Shown here: piece after piece, positions 9,794 to 19,372 of the stretch
Layout: each line of letters opens with the position of its first letter
Position numbering within the stretch: the first letter of the stretch is position 1
Assembly: GCA_963677245.1 (NCBI GenBank)
Contig: OY781921.1
Span: forward strand, 1,240,001 to 1,304,000
Direction of reading: 5' to 3'
DNA from: Saccharicrinis sp963677245
Lineage (GTDB): Bacteria; Bacteroidota; Bacteroidia; Bacteroidales; Marinilabiliaceae
DNA: 64,000 nucleotides
Notes under the pieces: generated by a model
The model's input: the letters and a program-made list of their open reading frames with translations, nothing else
The model's database searches: none
Told to the model about the DNA's origin: nothing
Program-made: the position numbers and the translations under genes

Positions 9794-9869
9794 AATATTC
9801 ATTTATTAAATCATGAAACATATCATCTTTTAAAGATTGTTAATCCAATACATTTGAGAATTCATATAA

Positions 9870-9900
9870 AAACCAGTTTAGCTAATTACTAGACTGGTTT
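9870..9900 (+). terminator. Hairpin terminator after the FAD oxidoreductase
   Basis: Twelve-base arms AAACCAGTTTAG and CTAGACTGGTTT pair, with one G-U pair, around a seven-base loop. The U-run is delayed by about ten bases, so termination strength is uncertain. Confidence 0.6.
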
Positions 9901-9970
9901 AATATTTACAATTTTTTTCTCTAAAATTTTTCGTACCAGTGCAATTTTAGATTTTTCATTTTTTAATATT

Positions 9971-11236
9971 ATGGAGACCAAAGCAATAAAAACAGGAGTT
10001 CATTCTGAAATAGGAGAAATAGAAGGTGTAATCATCCACACCCCGGGTAGCGAAGTAGAAAACATGACTCCCGGAAATGCAGAAAGAGCTTTGTATAGCG
10101 ATATATTAAATTTATCTGTTGTAGAAAACGAATATAAACAACTTAAACTTCTTTTAGAAAAGATAACTAACACCTTTGAGGTGAAAGACTTACTGACCGA
10201 AACACTTCAGGATGACGTGGTAAAGGAGAACTTAGTTACAAAAATATGCAAAACCGAAAATGTAAAACACCTAAAAAACCATTTGCTTGACCTACCTCCA
10301 ATAGAGCTTGCCAGGCAAATAATAGAAGGTGTACCCATGAACCAGAATACGCTAAGCGGTTTTTTATCTGATGAAAGAAATGCATTACGTCCGCTTCACA
10401 ATTTCTTTTTTACACGAGATGCCTCTATGGCTGTTTATGACAATATACTTGTAGGTAAAATGGCCAATAATGTAAGAGAAAGAGAAGCTCTTGTTATGGA
10501 AACAATCTTTAATCACTCTTCCAAATTAATCAGTCAAACTATAAATCCGTCTAATAGTAAACACCATAAAGATGAAATTACTATAGAAGGAGGAGATGTT
10601 TTAATTGCCAGAGAAGACATTTTAGTTATTGGGACTGGCACCAGAACTTCATCGCAAGGTATCGATTACATCATTAAAAAAATAAAAAAGAACAAAGGCA
10701 AATTCAACATTGTTGTTCAGCAACTTCCGGCTAAACCAGAAAGTTTTATTCACCTGGATATGGTTTTCACCTTGTTGGATAAAGATTTATGTATGGTTTA
10801 CGATCCCATCATAATGCAACCCAACAAGTACCAAACTATCTTAATTTCCATTGAGAATGGCAAAGTTAAAGACATCAAAAAACAGATTAATATTGTAGAC
10901 TGTCTCAATAAACTAGGAATGCCATTAAAACCACTTTATTGTGGTGGGAGAAAAGACATCTGGATCCAAGAAAGAGAGCAATGGCACAGTGGTTCTAATT
11001 TCTTCGCTGTAGGACCAGGAAAAGTTATTGGTTATGCGAGAAATGTATACACAATGGAAGAGTTGAACAATAACGGTTTTGAAATTATACCGGCTTTGGA
11101 TGTCATTGAGAACAAAGTTAACCTCAATGAGTACGAAAAATATGCAGTCACTATCAGCGGTGCTGAATTAGCTCGTGGAGGCGGTGGTGCAAGATGTATG
11201 ACAATGCCTATAAAAAGAAAAAAAGTTGACTTTTAA
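9971..11236 (+). CDS. arcA: Arginine deiminase
   Basis: This enzyme converts L-arginine to citrulline and ammonia. The 421-residue protein has the expected signatures: FTRDAS near residue 158, IEGGDVL, SFIHLDMVFTLL with catalytic His261, and the C-terminal nucleophile Cys409 in GGARCMTMP. Length and motif order match bacterial ArcA. The usual partners, ornithine carbamoyltransferase and carbamate kinase, are absent on both sides, so it stands alone here. It may serve nitrogen release or pH control rather than a complete ATP-yielding pathway, unless the partners are elsewhere. Confidence 0.94.
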   Translation: METKAIKTGVHSEIGEIEGVIIHTPGSEVENMTPGNAERALYSDILNLSVVENEYKQLKLLLEKITNTFEVKDLLTETLQDDVVKENLVTKICKTENVKHLKNHLLDLPPIELARQIIEGVPMNQNTLSGFLSDERNALRPLHNFFFTRDASMAVYDNILVGKMANNVREREALVMETIFNHSSKLISQTINPSNSKHHKDEITIEGGDVLIAREDILVIGTGTRTSSQGIDYIIKKIKKNKGKFNIVVQQLPAKPESFIHLDMVFTLLDKDLCMVYDPIIMQPNKYQTILISIENGKVKDIKKQINIVDCLNKLGMPLKPLYCGGRKDIWIQEREQWHSGSNFFAVGPGKVIGYARNVYTMEELNNNGFEIIPALDVIENKVNLNEYEKYAVTISGAELARGGGGARCMTMPIKRKKVDF

Positions 11237-11244
11237 TAAATCAA

Positions 11245-11274
11245 AAGGAGATGCAGTACAAAACTCATCTCCTT
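11245..11274. terminator. Bidirectional terminator between arcA and the histidine kinase
   Basis: Arms AAGGAGATG and CATCTCCTT form a nine-base stem between two convergent genes, with T-rich sequence on the arcA side and A-rich sequence on the other. Confidence 0.7.
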
Positions 11275-11282
11275 CCTGATTT

Positions 11283-12926
11283 TTAGTTACGACACGATTC
11301 ACTAACTGACATGGCAGATTTATAAGGAATGGTAAAATAAAAACAGGCTCCTTTCCCCTGTTCTGACTCCACCCAAATGGTTCCGCCCAAAAGCTTGGCA
11401 AATCCCATAGATATTGATAGCCCTAAACCATTTCCTCCTACCGAACGATGCAAAGATAAATCAGCCTGACGAAAGCGCTCAAAAATAATACCCTGCAATT
11501 GCGGTTCAATTCCAACACCACTATCTTTTACATAGAACTCAAGTACTTTCTCTTTACGAATGTATCCGTATTCAACATGCCCTTCTTTTGTAAATTTAAA
11601 GGCATTGGTAAGCAGGTTCGTAAAAATCTGAACGAATTTGGTTTTATCCGTGAACACTTCCGAACTTGTATCTGACAGCGTTTTATTCAGCTTCAATTTA
11701 ATATTCCTTTTTTTGGCTTGCTCATTAAAAATAACGAATAAATCATCTAGCCGCCTATTGATGTTTACTCTGTCAACATATACTTTTTCCTGCTCCGTTT
11801 CTAATGCTGAAATAGTTAATACATCTGATACTATGGACAATAATTGATCACTGCTATTTTGAATAATATTAGCATATGCCTGGCTTTGATCTTTTTCAAT
11901 ATCCGGCAAATTCAACATACCGGCAAAACCACAAATGGCATTTAAAGGCGTTCTTATTTCATGCGACATATTTTGAAGAAAAGCGGTTTTCAAACGATCA
12001 CTCTCTTCTGCCTGCTCCTTAGCCTTTTGTAATTGTTCGTTTACCTTTTTCAAACTCTTATAAGCAATTTCAGTTTCTTCATTCTTAACCAACAGATGTA
12101 GTTCAGCCTCTTTTGCTTTTTCAATTGCCAGGTTTAATTCCTCATTCTGAGATTTTAAACTTAACTCATTTGTCACCAATCTTCTTTGCATAATATGATT
12201 CCTACGCATTTCTTTTATAATGCGCTTATATCCTAATACACTGAATAAAATAGAGATTAAATAAATAGCAATATGAGCCCAAATTATCTTACGAGTTTGT
12301 GCATATGATACCTTGTAATATTTGTCCATAGGTACCGAAACACTAATTCCTCCTTTTATATCACCTATATTATATCCTTGATGACTATGGCATTTCATAC
12401 ATTTTTTATCTATCACCAGCGGACTCATAAAACGCATGAACTTATTACCATTTGCCTCCACTAATTCCGAAACCGATGAACTTCCTTTATGAAAATTATT
12501 GAGTGCTTCTGTTTCCCATTGATCTGGGTAATTATCTAAACGAATAGGTCGCAAGCTGTTAATATGCCCTTTTACTCCCACTAGCTCCTCTTCCATTTCG
12601 AATAACTGACGAATGATATAGGCAGGATTTATCAAGGTTAACTTTTTTCCGTTTGGGGTAGTAATATCACGATCTTCAATGAAGTCTAATAAAGGATTAG
12701 GTTTTGTTTTTTCACTTGTAGGCACATAAACTCCACCATGCATTGTAGCCCATTTTCTGAATAATAAGTCTTTGTGATAACTGGCTTCTCCTTCTATTTT
12801 AGCATAACTTATGGCGGATTTATATTCATTATTAATGTTCCACACCAAAGAAGTTACCATTATTAAGCTCAGTACAACAATAAGGAAGTAATAATAATAC
12901 CTGATAAACTTTGCCTCTTTTTTCAT
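11283..12926 (-). CDS. Sensor histidine kinase with haem-motif DUF3365-type sensor domain
   Basis: The 547-residue membrane kinase has a first membrane helix at about 11-29 and a second at about 215-232. Between them is a periplasmic DUF3365/Tll0287-like domain ending with a CxxCH haem c attachment motif at residues 176-180. A coiled coil (about 245-315) precedes the HisKA box NMSHEIRTPLNA with phospho-acceptor His322. An HATPase domain follows with DSGVGI and NGLGLSI glycine boxes. No receiver domain or adjacent response regulator is seen, so it is an orphan kinase. The domain suggests sensing of redox state, oxygen or another small ligand through covalently bound haem; the ligand is not shown by the sequence. 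Confidence 0.9.
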   Translation of the reverse strand: MKKEAKFIRYYYYFLIVVLSLIMVTSLVWNINNEYKSAISYAKIEGEASYHKDLLFRKWATMHGGVYVPTSEKTKPNPLLDFIEDRDITTPNGKKLTLINPAYIIRQLFEMEEELVGVKGHINSLRPIRLDNYPDQWETEALNNFHKGSSSVSELVEANGNKFMRFMSPLVIDKKCMKCHSHQGYNIGDIKGGISVSVPMDKYYKVSYAQTRKIIWAHIAIYLISILFSVLGYKRIIKEMRRNHIMQRRLVTNELSLKSQNEELNLAIEKAKEAELHLLVKNEETEIAYKSLKKVNEQLQKAKEQAEESDRLKTAFLQNMSHEIRTPLNAICGFAGMLNLPDIEKDQSQAYANIIQNSSDQLLSIVSDVLTISALETEQEKVYVDRVNINRRLDDLFVIFNEQAKKRNIKLKLNKTLSDTSSEVFTDKTKFVQIFTNLLTNAFKFTKEGHVEYGYIRKEKVLEFYVKDSGVGIEPQLQGIIFERFRQADLSLHRSVGGNGLGLSISMGFAKLLGGTIWVESEQGKGACFYFTIPYKSAMSVSESCRN

Positions 12927-13340
12927 AGCTGTGGTATTTGAGGTTTGACTGCTGGTGAAAATAAAATATCTGTCTTTCCAATCACCTATATTAAAGTTAA
13001 CTAATCTAAAGGCATCAATCCACGAATCAACAATATTTATTTACAAACAGCATATTATCATTGACTAATGCATGCTTTCAATTTATAAGATAGGTTTATT
13101 CTTCCATTTAAGTATTTCATTTACTTCTATATGTTTGTAATTTAATTTTCAATTATTTTAATTCCTATTATTAACTACCATATAGGCTTATTCTTTGTAG
13201 AATGACCAAATATTTAGGCATAAAAAAAGGAGTAATCTCTTACTCCTGTCAAATTCGATTGTGCTTTATTTGTTTGTATAAAAAACGCCTAAAGTATCCA
13301 CATTATTTCTTCTGAAATCTTCATCATGACAATATTTTAA
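12927..13340. other. Intergenic region, AT-rich
   Basis: This 414-base stretch has no credible gene. It contains the upstream region of the histidine kinase at one end and the terminator of the HExxH protein gene near 13222-13246. I see nothing else that stands out. Confidence 0.6.
13222..13246 (-). terminator. Intrinsic terminator after the HExxH protein gene
   Basis: Arms GGAGTAA and TTACTCC enclose a four-base loop, and the minus-strand transcript runs directly into seven U residues. It lies 95 bases past the stop codon at 13341. Confidence 0.8.
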
Positions 13341-13982
13341 TTAATCGAGTAAACTCATTTTATTATAAATAGTAACTGGCGACATGTAAATCTCTGACTT
13401 AAAAGCTTTGTATTCTTCAGATGCATCTGAATCATATAATACATAAGCTGCCCATTGAAATAAGTGCTCTCCAAATCCAGCGGCAATGGTTAAGCTATCA
13501 GTGTAATACTCCACTTTCTTTTTACCATTTTTAGAAAGATATTGTAAACCGCGTTTAATTACACCTCCCACTTTTCGACTCTCGTAATCCCTAATATGCA
13601 TTAGTTCGTGAGCAAATAATCCAATTCTGGCCTCCGATGGAACATCTGATAAAAGAACGCCATCAAAATTTGCATCCGAGTTAACGTGAATAATATACTG
13701 ACGATTCTTCTTACCCAAAAACAAAGATCCAAATCCTGGACGTGCAGTCATTGTAGTTTTAAGCTTCTTTGTCTTAATTCTAATTTTACAACCATGTAAG
13801 TCGGCAAATTCCTGATAAGGAACTAAAAAACTATCAAGGTATAACTTCTTAAAAGCAGTATCTACTTTTAATGATCCTTTTTGCCAATATGATTTCTTTT
13901 TTGTTTGAGCGTTGCTTTCAACAGCAACGGTAGATAGAAAGAATAACCCAGTAAAAAATGTTGCAATTTCCTTCAGCTTCAT
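13341..13982 (-). CDS. Secreted protein with HExxH zinc-protease-like motif
   Basis: The 213-residue protein has a signal peptide ending near Ala-25 (VESNAQ). Its best feature is AHELMHIRDYE at about residues 128-138, which contains an HELMH (HExxH) zinc-binding motif. The later parts (GEHLFQWAAYVLYDSD) may supply a third ligand. I do not recognise a named family. It could be a periplasmic or outer-surface metallopeptidase, or an inactive relative. It is flanked by its own terminator and is transcribed alone. Confidence 0.6.
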   Translation of the reverse strand: MKLKEIATFFTGLFFLSTVAVESNAQTKKKSYWQKGSLKVDTAFKKLYLDSFLVPYQEFADLHGCKIRIKTKKLKTTMTARPGFGSLFLGKKNRQYIIHVNSDANFDGVLLSDVPSEARIGLFAHELMHIRDYESRKVGGVIKRGLQYLSKNGKKKVEYYTDSLTIAAGFGEHLFQWAAYVLYDSDASEEYKAFKSEIYMSPVTIYNKMSLLD

Positions 13983-14112
13983 AAATCGACCCTCCTTTTG
14001 CTAACATTTTATGGGTAAAAGCATCAAAAAGTTACATAAACATGAAGTATGAATAGATATTTAATATTTTTTAACTATTAAAGACCTATAAATCCGAATA
14101 CTAAATAAACGA

Positions 14113-16029
14113 CTAATACATTAATTCAAAAGCACTTCTATAAGCTTCTATTTGTCCTACATAATCTAAAAAACTATTATAGAAAGGATGCTGACCAATT
14201 GTGGCACTATCTCCAATGATTACTAACTTTTTCCTGGCTCTGGTAATAGCTACATTCATTCTGCGCACATCTGCTAAAAAGCCTATTTCTCCTTTTTCAT
14301 TACTACGCACCAAACTTAAATATACCACATCTCGCTCCTGCCCTTGAAAGGAATCTATTGTATTCACTGACAAACGTAAATCTATTTCAAACTCACTTTC
14401 CATTTCTTTAAAATTATTTTGTAGCAAAGTAACCTGCGCCTTATATGGAGAAACAACTCCAACTGAAATTTCATCAGAACATCCGGAAGAAAACACAGTA
14501 TTAAAATACTCCCTAAAATGTTTCATCAGTAAATCAGCTTCTTCAGGATTGTAAGAGCTTCTGGTTTCTTTATCTACTTGCTCAAAAAAACCACAACCGG
14601 CAGTATCAATAAATTCTACCGCCTTATCTCCATCAAAGATTGACCAATTCTCTACTTGAAAATTTGCATTAAGCTTATTTTCATAGAATAACTGACTAGA
14701 AAAACGCATAATATGCTGATGCATTCGATATTGCTCTTGTAACATTACATCTGCTTTATTTCTTTTAATGGCTTTTTCAAACAAGGTTTCATCCAAACCT
14801 GCTTTGGCTGCTTCAAACGATTTTATAGTTGGGGATAACTGACAGTGATCTCCTGCAAAAATAACCCGATTTGCCTTCGTGATAGGGATCCATGTGGCCG
14901 GTTCTAACCCTTGCGCTGCTTCATCAATAAAAACAGTTGAAAAACGCCTGTCTCTGATTTGATAATTAGAAGCTCCTACCATTGTAGATGCCACCACTTG
15001 AGCATTGGAAAGAATATCATTTATAATGTAATACTCTAAATGCTCGGCTTCCTTTCTAAGCTTTCCTGATTCCTGCAAAAGTAAGCGTCTTTGTTGTCGC
15101 TCCTCATGTCCAAAATTTCTCTTGTATTTCATCGCCGTCCGATAGTATTCTTCGGCCTGCTTTTTTACTGCTTTTAAGTCTTTATAATTAGTATGATGTG
15201 CTATCTGCGCATCCAATGTTAAGGATAAAATTTCGTCAGTCACTCGGGCCGGATGCCCAATTCGAACAACTTTTAGGCCTTCCACCGAAAGTTTTTCGCA
15301 AAGTAAATCTACTGCGGCATTACTGGGAGCACAAACTAAAACCTGATTTTCAAACTTTAAGGTCTGTCGTATAGCTTCAACCATCGTTGTGGTTTTTCCG
15401 GTTCCCGGAGGACCATGCACAATGGCTAGATCTTTGGCACTTAATACCTGATTCAAGGCCTGGTTTTGGACTGCATTTAATTGAGGTAATGTTATTTCAC
15501 TCTTTTCGTCGAAAACAGGTTCTTCTGTTCCGAGCAAAATATCCCTCAGCTTTAATAATCTGTCATCCTGTGGATTTAACACAATATTCAGAGCTCGCTC
15601 CATTTCCAGATAAGCATTTTCATCGAACAAGAGTTGAACTCCAACCTTACCTTCGCGCAACCATTCCGGTTCATCATCTGAATTTATAGTGAGCATCATC
15701 TCCACTTCTCCGGCTCTGTTGACGACACCATTTACTGCATGATTTTGCTCATTGTTATTGCCCGCTGTAGAAAACAAGGACACCAATTTACCCGACTGAA
15801 AAAGATGAGATTCTTTTTGCTCTTTGGGGCGAGCTACTCTAACCAATAACCTTTCCCCTGCATCAAAATGCGTTCTCTCAATAGAAACAGGATACCAACA
15901 TACTCCTTCTTTCCTTCGCTCAACAATAGAAGTATTACTCATTTTTCTTTTAAACTGAAGTAAATCTTCCTCTTTCTCCTGTAACAATAATTGATGAACC
16001 TTTTGAAGTTCCTTGATTATACTATGCAT
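14113..16029 (-). CDS. Superfamily 1 DNA/RNA helicase (UPF1/IGHMBP2-like)
   Basis: The 638-residue protein has a complete SF1 helicase core. The motifs seen are Walker A GPPGTGKT with Lys212, Walker B VFIDEAAQ, motif III AGDHCQLSPT, motif IV/V TIDSFQGQERDVVYLS, and motif VI RRMNVAITRARKKL. An N-terminal beta domain of about 190 residues precedes Walker A, and a helical insertion near 270-330 resembles the stalk of the SF1B UPF1-like group. It should unwind nucleic acid in the cytoplasm using ATP; the in vivo substrate is unknown. It appears monocistronic. Confidence 0.9.
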   Translation of the reverse strand: MHSIIKELQKVHQLLLQEKEEDLLQFKRKMSNTSIVERRKEGVCWYPVSIERTHFDAGERLLVRVARPKEQKESHLFQSGKLVSLFSTAGNNNEQNHAVNGVVNRAGEVEMMLTINSDDEPEWLREGKVGVQLLFDENAYLEMERALNIVLNPQDDRLLKLRDILLGTEEPVFDEKSEITLPQLNAVQNQALNQVLSAKDLAIVHGPPGTGKTTTMVEAIRQTLKFENQVLVCAPSNAAVDLLCEKLSVEGLKVVRIGHPARVTDEILSLTLDAQIAHHTNYKDLKAVKKQAEEYYRTAMKYKRNFGHEERQQRRLLLQESGKLRKEAEHLEYYIINDILSNAQVVASTMVGASNYQIRDRRFSTVFIDEAAQGLEPATWIPITKANRVIFAGDHCQLSPTIKSFEAAKAGLDETLFEKAIKRNKADVMLQEQYRMHQHIMRFSSQLFYENKLNANFQVENWSIFDGDKAVEFIDTAGCGFFEQVDKETRSSYNPEEADLLMKHFREYFNTVFSSGCSDEISVGVVSPYKAQVTLLQNNFKEMESEFEIDLRLSVNTIDSFQGQERDVVYLSLVRSNEKGEIGFLADVRRMNVAITRARKKLVIIGDSATIGQHPFYNSFLDYVGQIEAYRSAFELMY

Positions 16030-16151
16030 ATTCGATCTTATCTAATCCAGATGCGAAAATACAATTTGAAAACAACTTCTTAGACAAATCAAAAATTTAA
16101 GTCCGGTTTAAATAATTATATTCGAACATTAAAATTTAAAATCTAACTAGA

Positions 16152-16757
16152 ATGGTCATATACGGATGGCAATCTACGCATATTAAAACAATTCAATCAA
16201 ACAATGTAACCTGTCCTTCATGTGGCGAAAAGGGTGGAATTATCAATAGTTTTTATGGCAAATACATTCATATTTTCTGGATTCCAACAATTTCTATTGG
16301 TCGTACCGGCGCATGTCAGTGCACTAAATGCAGCGATGTATTTAAACCGAAAAAAATGCCTGAAGAAATGAAGAGAGAATATTCCATTGCCAAAAGTGAA
16401 GCTAAAATACCCTTATGGCATTTCTCTGGTGCCGGAGTTATTCTTCTTTTAATTTTGTTTTTTAGTATCTCAAACAATGCAGAAGCTAAATACAATGCGG
16501 AATACATTGCAAATCCGTTGGCCGGTGATGTGTATGAATATGAAGATAGTCCTAACAACTTTTCAACTATTAAGGTAATTGAAGTGAGAGAAGACAGCCT
16601 TGTATTCGTTCATAGTAACTATGCATTTACTACAAAACGAGGAATAGAAACCATTGATGTTGATTCCTGTTATAGCGATACTTTATATATCATGTCTAAA
16701 AATGAATTGTCTGAAATGTATGATTCAGGGAGTATTTTCGATGTAAAAAGAAATTAA
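16152..16757 (+). CDS. Zinc-ribbon membrane protein of unknown function
   Basis: The 201-residue protein has an N-terminal zinc ribbon with CPSC at residues 21-24 and CTKC at 57-60. A single membrane helix at about 91-107 and a C-terminal domain of about 90 residues follow. The cysteine pairs are 32 residues apart, which suits a zinc-ribbon fold. With the ribbon in the cytoplasm, the C-terminal part would face the periplasm. I do not recognise a specific family. It is divergently oriented from the helicase gene and followed by a weak hairpin. Confidence 0.65.
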   Translation: MVIYGWQSTHIKTIQSNNVTCPSCGEKGGIINSFYGKYIHIFWIPTISIGRTGACQCTKCSDVFKPKKMPEEMKREYSIAKSEAKIPLWHFSGAGVILLLILFFSISNNAEAKYNAEYIANPLAGDVYEYEDSPNNFSTIKVIEVREDSLVFVHSNYAFTTKRGIETIDVDSCYSDTLYIMSKNELSEMYDSGSIFDVKRN

Positions 16758-16782
16758 GCAAAATATTAAAGAAACATAAGGG

Positions 16783-16824
16783 TTGTTCTAAAGTATACAT
16801 AAACTAAGGAACAATTCTTTTTTT
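16783..16824 (+). terminator. Weak hairpin with U-run after the zinc-ribbon gene
   Basis: Arms TTGTTC and GAACAA enclose a 20-base loop and are followed by TTC and a run of T. The stem is short and AT-rich, so this is a tentative call. Confidence 0.4.
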
Positions 16825-16972
16825 TATATCATAATCGTTCAAAACACACAAGTACAATTAACTCTTGCATTTAACTTACCGGATAATTTTTTCTGTTTGA
16901 TATTTAGCTGAAAAATCAAACATTTTTTGGCACAAGTGGTTACTTAGTTAGTCCATTTTATGCAAAAGAAAA

Positions 16973-18559
16973 ATGACGGATCAAAGAAAACAAAGGATAC
17001 ATAAAGAAACATCAGACATACCTCAGAAAATAACTGAGTTTAAAGAAACATTACAAAAACTAAACAATGTAAACAGCAAGCAAAAAGAGCGACATAAAAA
17101 AAGAGCAAAGCTACTGGCTAAAGAGCGGATTGAGCTACTGGTAGATCCTCAAACCCCTTTTTTAGAATTATCTGCGCTTGCTGCCTTCGGACAATATAAT
17201 GATGCATTTCCTTCTGCCGGAATCATCACTGGCATTGGAGTAATTCAAGGACGGGAATCGGTTATCATAGCCAATGATGCCACTACTAAAGGTGGAACTT
17301 ACGTTAAGGAAACCATCAAAAAACATTTAAGAGCCCAGGAAATTGCAGAGCAAAATAATTTGGCCTGTGTTTATCTGGTTGATTCAGGAGGAATATTCTT
17401 ACCTGAACAAGCCAATGTATTTCCTGATAAAGATGACTTTGGCCGGATTTTTTATAATCAGGCACGTATGTCGGCTAAAGGAATTCCCCAAGTCAGTATT
17501 GTAATGGGATCATGCACTGCTGGTGGCGCATACATTCCGGCTATGAGTGATGAAACCATCATTGTAAAAAATCAGGGAACCATCTTTTTAGGAGGGCCTC
17601 CTTTGGTAAAAGCAGCCACAGGAGAAGAAGTAACTGCCGAAGAGTTAGGAGGTGGAAAATTACACACTTCCGAATCAGGAGTGGCAGATCATCTAGCCGA
17701 CGATGATCATCATGCCATAGAAATCTGCAGAAACATCTTTTCAACATTAAATCAACCCGAAAAAGAAGCTTTTATTCGTTCAGAACCCAAAGCTTGTCTT
17801 TTACCTGCTGAAGGTATCTATGACGAAATGCCATCCGGAGGATCTACTCCTAAAGATGTCAGAAAGCTAATTCAATATTTGAGTGATGAAAGTAAGTTTG
17901 ATGAATTTAAAGCAGATTACGGCACTACTTTAGTCACCGGATTTGCGAATATTAATGGGTTTAAAGTCGGCATTTTGGCCAACAACGGCATCCTGTTTTC
18001 TGAATCAGCGCAAAAAGGAACGCACTTCATACAACTATGCAACAATCGTAAAATCCCTATGGTTTTTCTTCAAAACATTACTGGTTTTATGGTAGGAAAA
18101 GCATATGAAAAAGCAGGTATTGCCAAGGAAGGAGCCAAAATGGTTAATGCTTTGGCTAATTCTGAAGTTCCATTCTTTACCATTATGATTGGAGGAAGCT
18201 ACGGTGCGGGAAATTATGCCATGGGAGGTCGTGCTTTTGGTCCACGGTTATTGTTCTCCTGGCCAAATTCAAGCATTTCGGTAATGGGCCCACAACAAGC
18301 TGCAGATGTATTGGCAACTGTAAAAAAGGATCAGGCTAAAGCCACTGGTGTAGAAATAGCAGAAGAGGAAATTGAAAGGTTGAAAGCTCAAACAAAAGCC
18401 GGTTTCGAAAAAGAGGCCTCTCCTTATTTTGCCACAAGTCGTTTATGGGACGATGGCATTATTGACCCGGCAGATACACGCACTATTTTAACTATTGGAT
18501 TAACTATAGCTCAAAATAAACAAAACAAACCAGCCACATACGGCATATTTAGAATGTAA
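16973..18559 (+). CDS. mccB: Methylcrotonyl-CoA carboxylase beta subunit (carboxyltransferase)
   Basis: This subunit transfers carboxyl from biotin to 3-methylcrotonyl-CoA in leucine breakdown. The 528-residue protein has both carboxyltransferase halves. Signatures are VDSGGIFLPEQ near 139, GSCTAGGAYIPAMSDE near 182, FLGGPPLVKAATGEEV near 204, and the C-terminal GGSYGAGNYAMGGRAFGPR near 408. The GGAYIPAMSDE and FGRIFYNQA strings favour methylcrotonyl over propionyl or acetyl carboxylases. A nearby upstream ATG runs into a stop at once, which fixes the start at 16973. It leads a four-gene module with a hydratase, the alpha subunit and an acyl-CoA dehydrogenase. Confidence 0.9.
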   Translation: MTDQRKQRIHKETSDIPQKITEFKETLQKLNNVNSKQKERHKKRAKLLAKERIELLVDPQTPFLELSALAAFGQYNDAFPSAGIITGIGVIQGRESVIIANDATTKGGTYVKETIKKHLRAQEIAEQNNLACVYLVDSGGIFLPEQANVFPDKDDFGRIFYNQARMSAKGIPQVSIVMGSCTAGGAYIPAMSDETIIVKNQGTIFLGGPPLVKAATGEEVTAEELGGGKLHTSESGVADHLADDDHHAIEICRNIFSTLNQPEKEAFIRSEPKACLLPAEGIYDEMPSGGSTPKDVRKLIQYLSDESKFDEFKADYGTTLVTGFANINGFKVGILANNGILFSESAQKGTHFIQLCNNRKIPMVFLQNITGFMVGKAYEKAGIAKEGAKMVNALANSEVPFFTIMIGGSYGAGNYAMGGRAFGPRLLFSWPNSSISVMGPQQAADVLATVKKDQAKATGVEIAEEEIERLKAQTKAGFEKEASPYFATSRLWDDGIIDPADTRTILTIGLTIAQNKQNKPATYGIFRM

Positions 18560-18565
18560 AGTAAT

Positions 18566-19372
18566 ATGGAAACCATCAATTTTTACATTAAAAATCAAAT
18601 GGCTTTTTTAGGTTTAAACCGACCTGAAAAAAGAAATGCCTTAAACCGAAAAATGATTGAGGAAATCATTAAGACGCTCAATGTTGAAAAGTCGAATCGG
18701 TCATTCAGAGTCTTGATTATTTATGGCGAAGAAAACCAGTATTGCTCAGGTGCTGATTTAGAATGGATGCGACAAGGTGTTTATCAATCTAAAACAGAAA
18801 ACATAAACGATGCTAAACTTTTCAATACACTATTTGAAACCATTTATAATTTCCCAACTCCTATTATTGTGGAAGTGGAAAAATCGGCATTCGGTGGTGC
18901 CGTTGGAATTTTAGCCAGTGCTGATATTGTAGTGTGTGAACCACAATCTACCTTTGGTTTCCCGGAGGTTACCCTGGGTATCATTCCTGCCACCATAGCG
19001 CCTTATATCATTAACAAAATGGGTAATAGCAATGCCCGAAAAAGATTATTGGTTCCAAAACCGTTTACCGCTCAGGAAGCCAAAGAAGAAGGTCTGGTGC
19101 ATTACATTGCTGATAATAATCAAAGCTTAAGAGACAAAACGATTGAGGTTGCACAATCTTTTTTAAAGGGTGCTCCCGATGCATTGATCCAAACCAAAGC
19201 ACTTATTAATCGACTTGAAGAAAATCTGGATGACGAAGCTAACCTGCTTTTTTGCGCCAGAATGATAGCCAGTGCAAGAACTTCTGCAGAAGGACAAGAG
19301 GGTGTTTCTGCCTTTTTTGAAAAAAGAAAACCATCGTGGAATAATGAAAAAAACATACCATCAATTCAATAG
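18566..19372 (+). CDS. Enoyl-CoA hydratase family, probable methylglutaconyl-CoA hydratase
   Basis: The 268-residue crotonase-fold protein has the oxyanion-hole segments CSGADLEWMRQG near residue 63 and AFGGAVGILASADIVV near 108. The catalytic glutamate region TFGFPEVTLGIIPAT follows near 131. These are standard crotonase positions. It lies between the two methylcrotonyl-CoA carboxylase subunits, so its likely reaction is hydration of 3-methylglutaconyl-CoA to HMG-CoA. The next gene starts inside its last 29 bases. Substrate assignment rests on context rather than on a residue-level signature. Confidence 0.85.
   Translation: METINFYIKNQMAFLGLNRPEKRNALNRKMIEEIIKTLNVEKSNRSFRVLIIYGEENQYCSGADLEWMRQGVYQSKTENINDAKLFNTLFETIYNFPTPIIVEVEKSAFGGAVGILASADIVVCEPQSTFGFPEVTLGIIPATIAPYIINKMGNSNARKRLLVPKPFTAQEAKEEGLVHYIADNNQSLRDKTIEVAQSFLKGAPDALIQTKALINRLEENLDDEANLLFCARMIASARTSAEGQEGVSAFFEKRKPSWNNEKNIPSIQ

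Noticed and set aside
16928..16933. Possible sigma-54 promoters (TGGCAC here and at 46871-46876)
   Set aside because: Neither is followed by GC at the proper distance for a -12 element.
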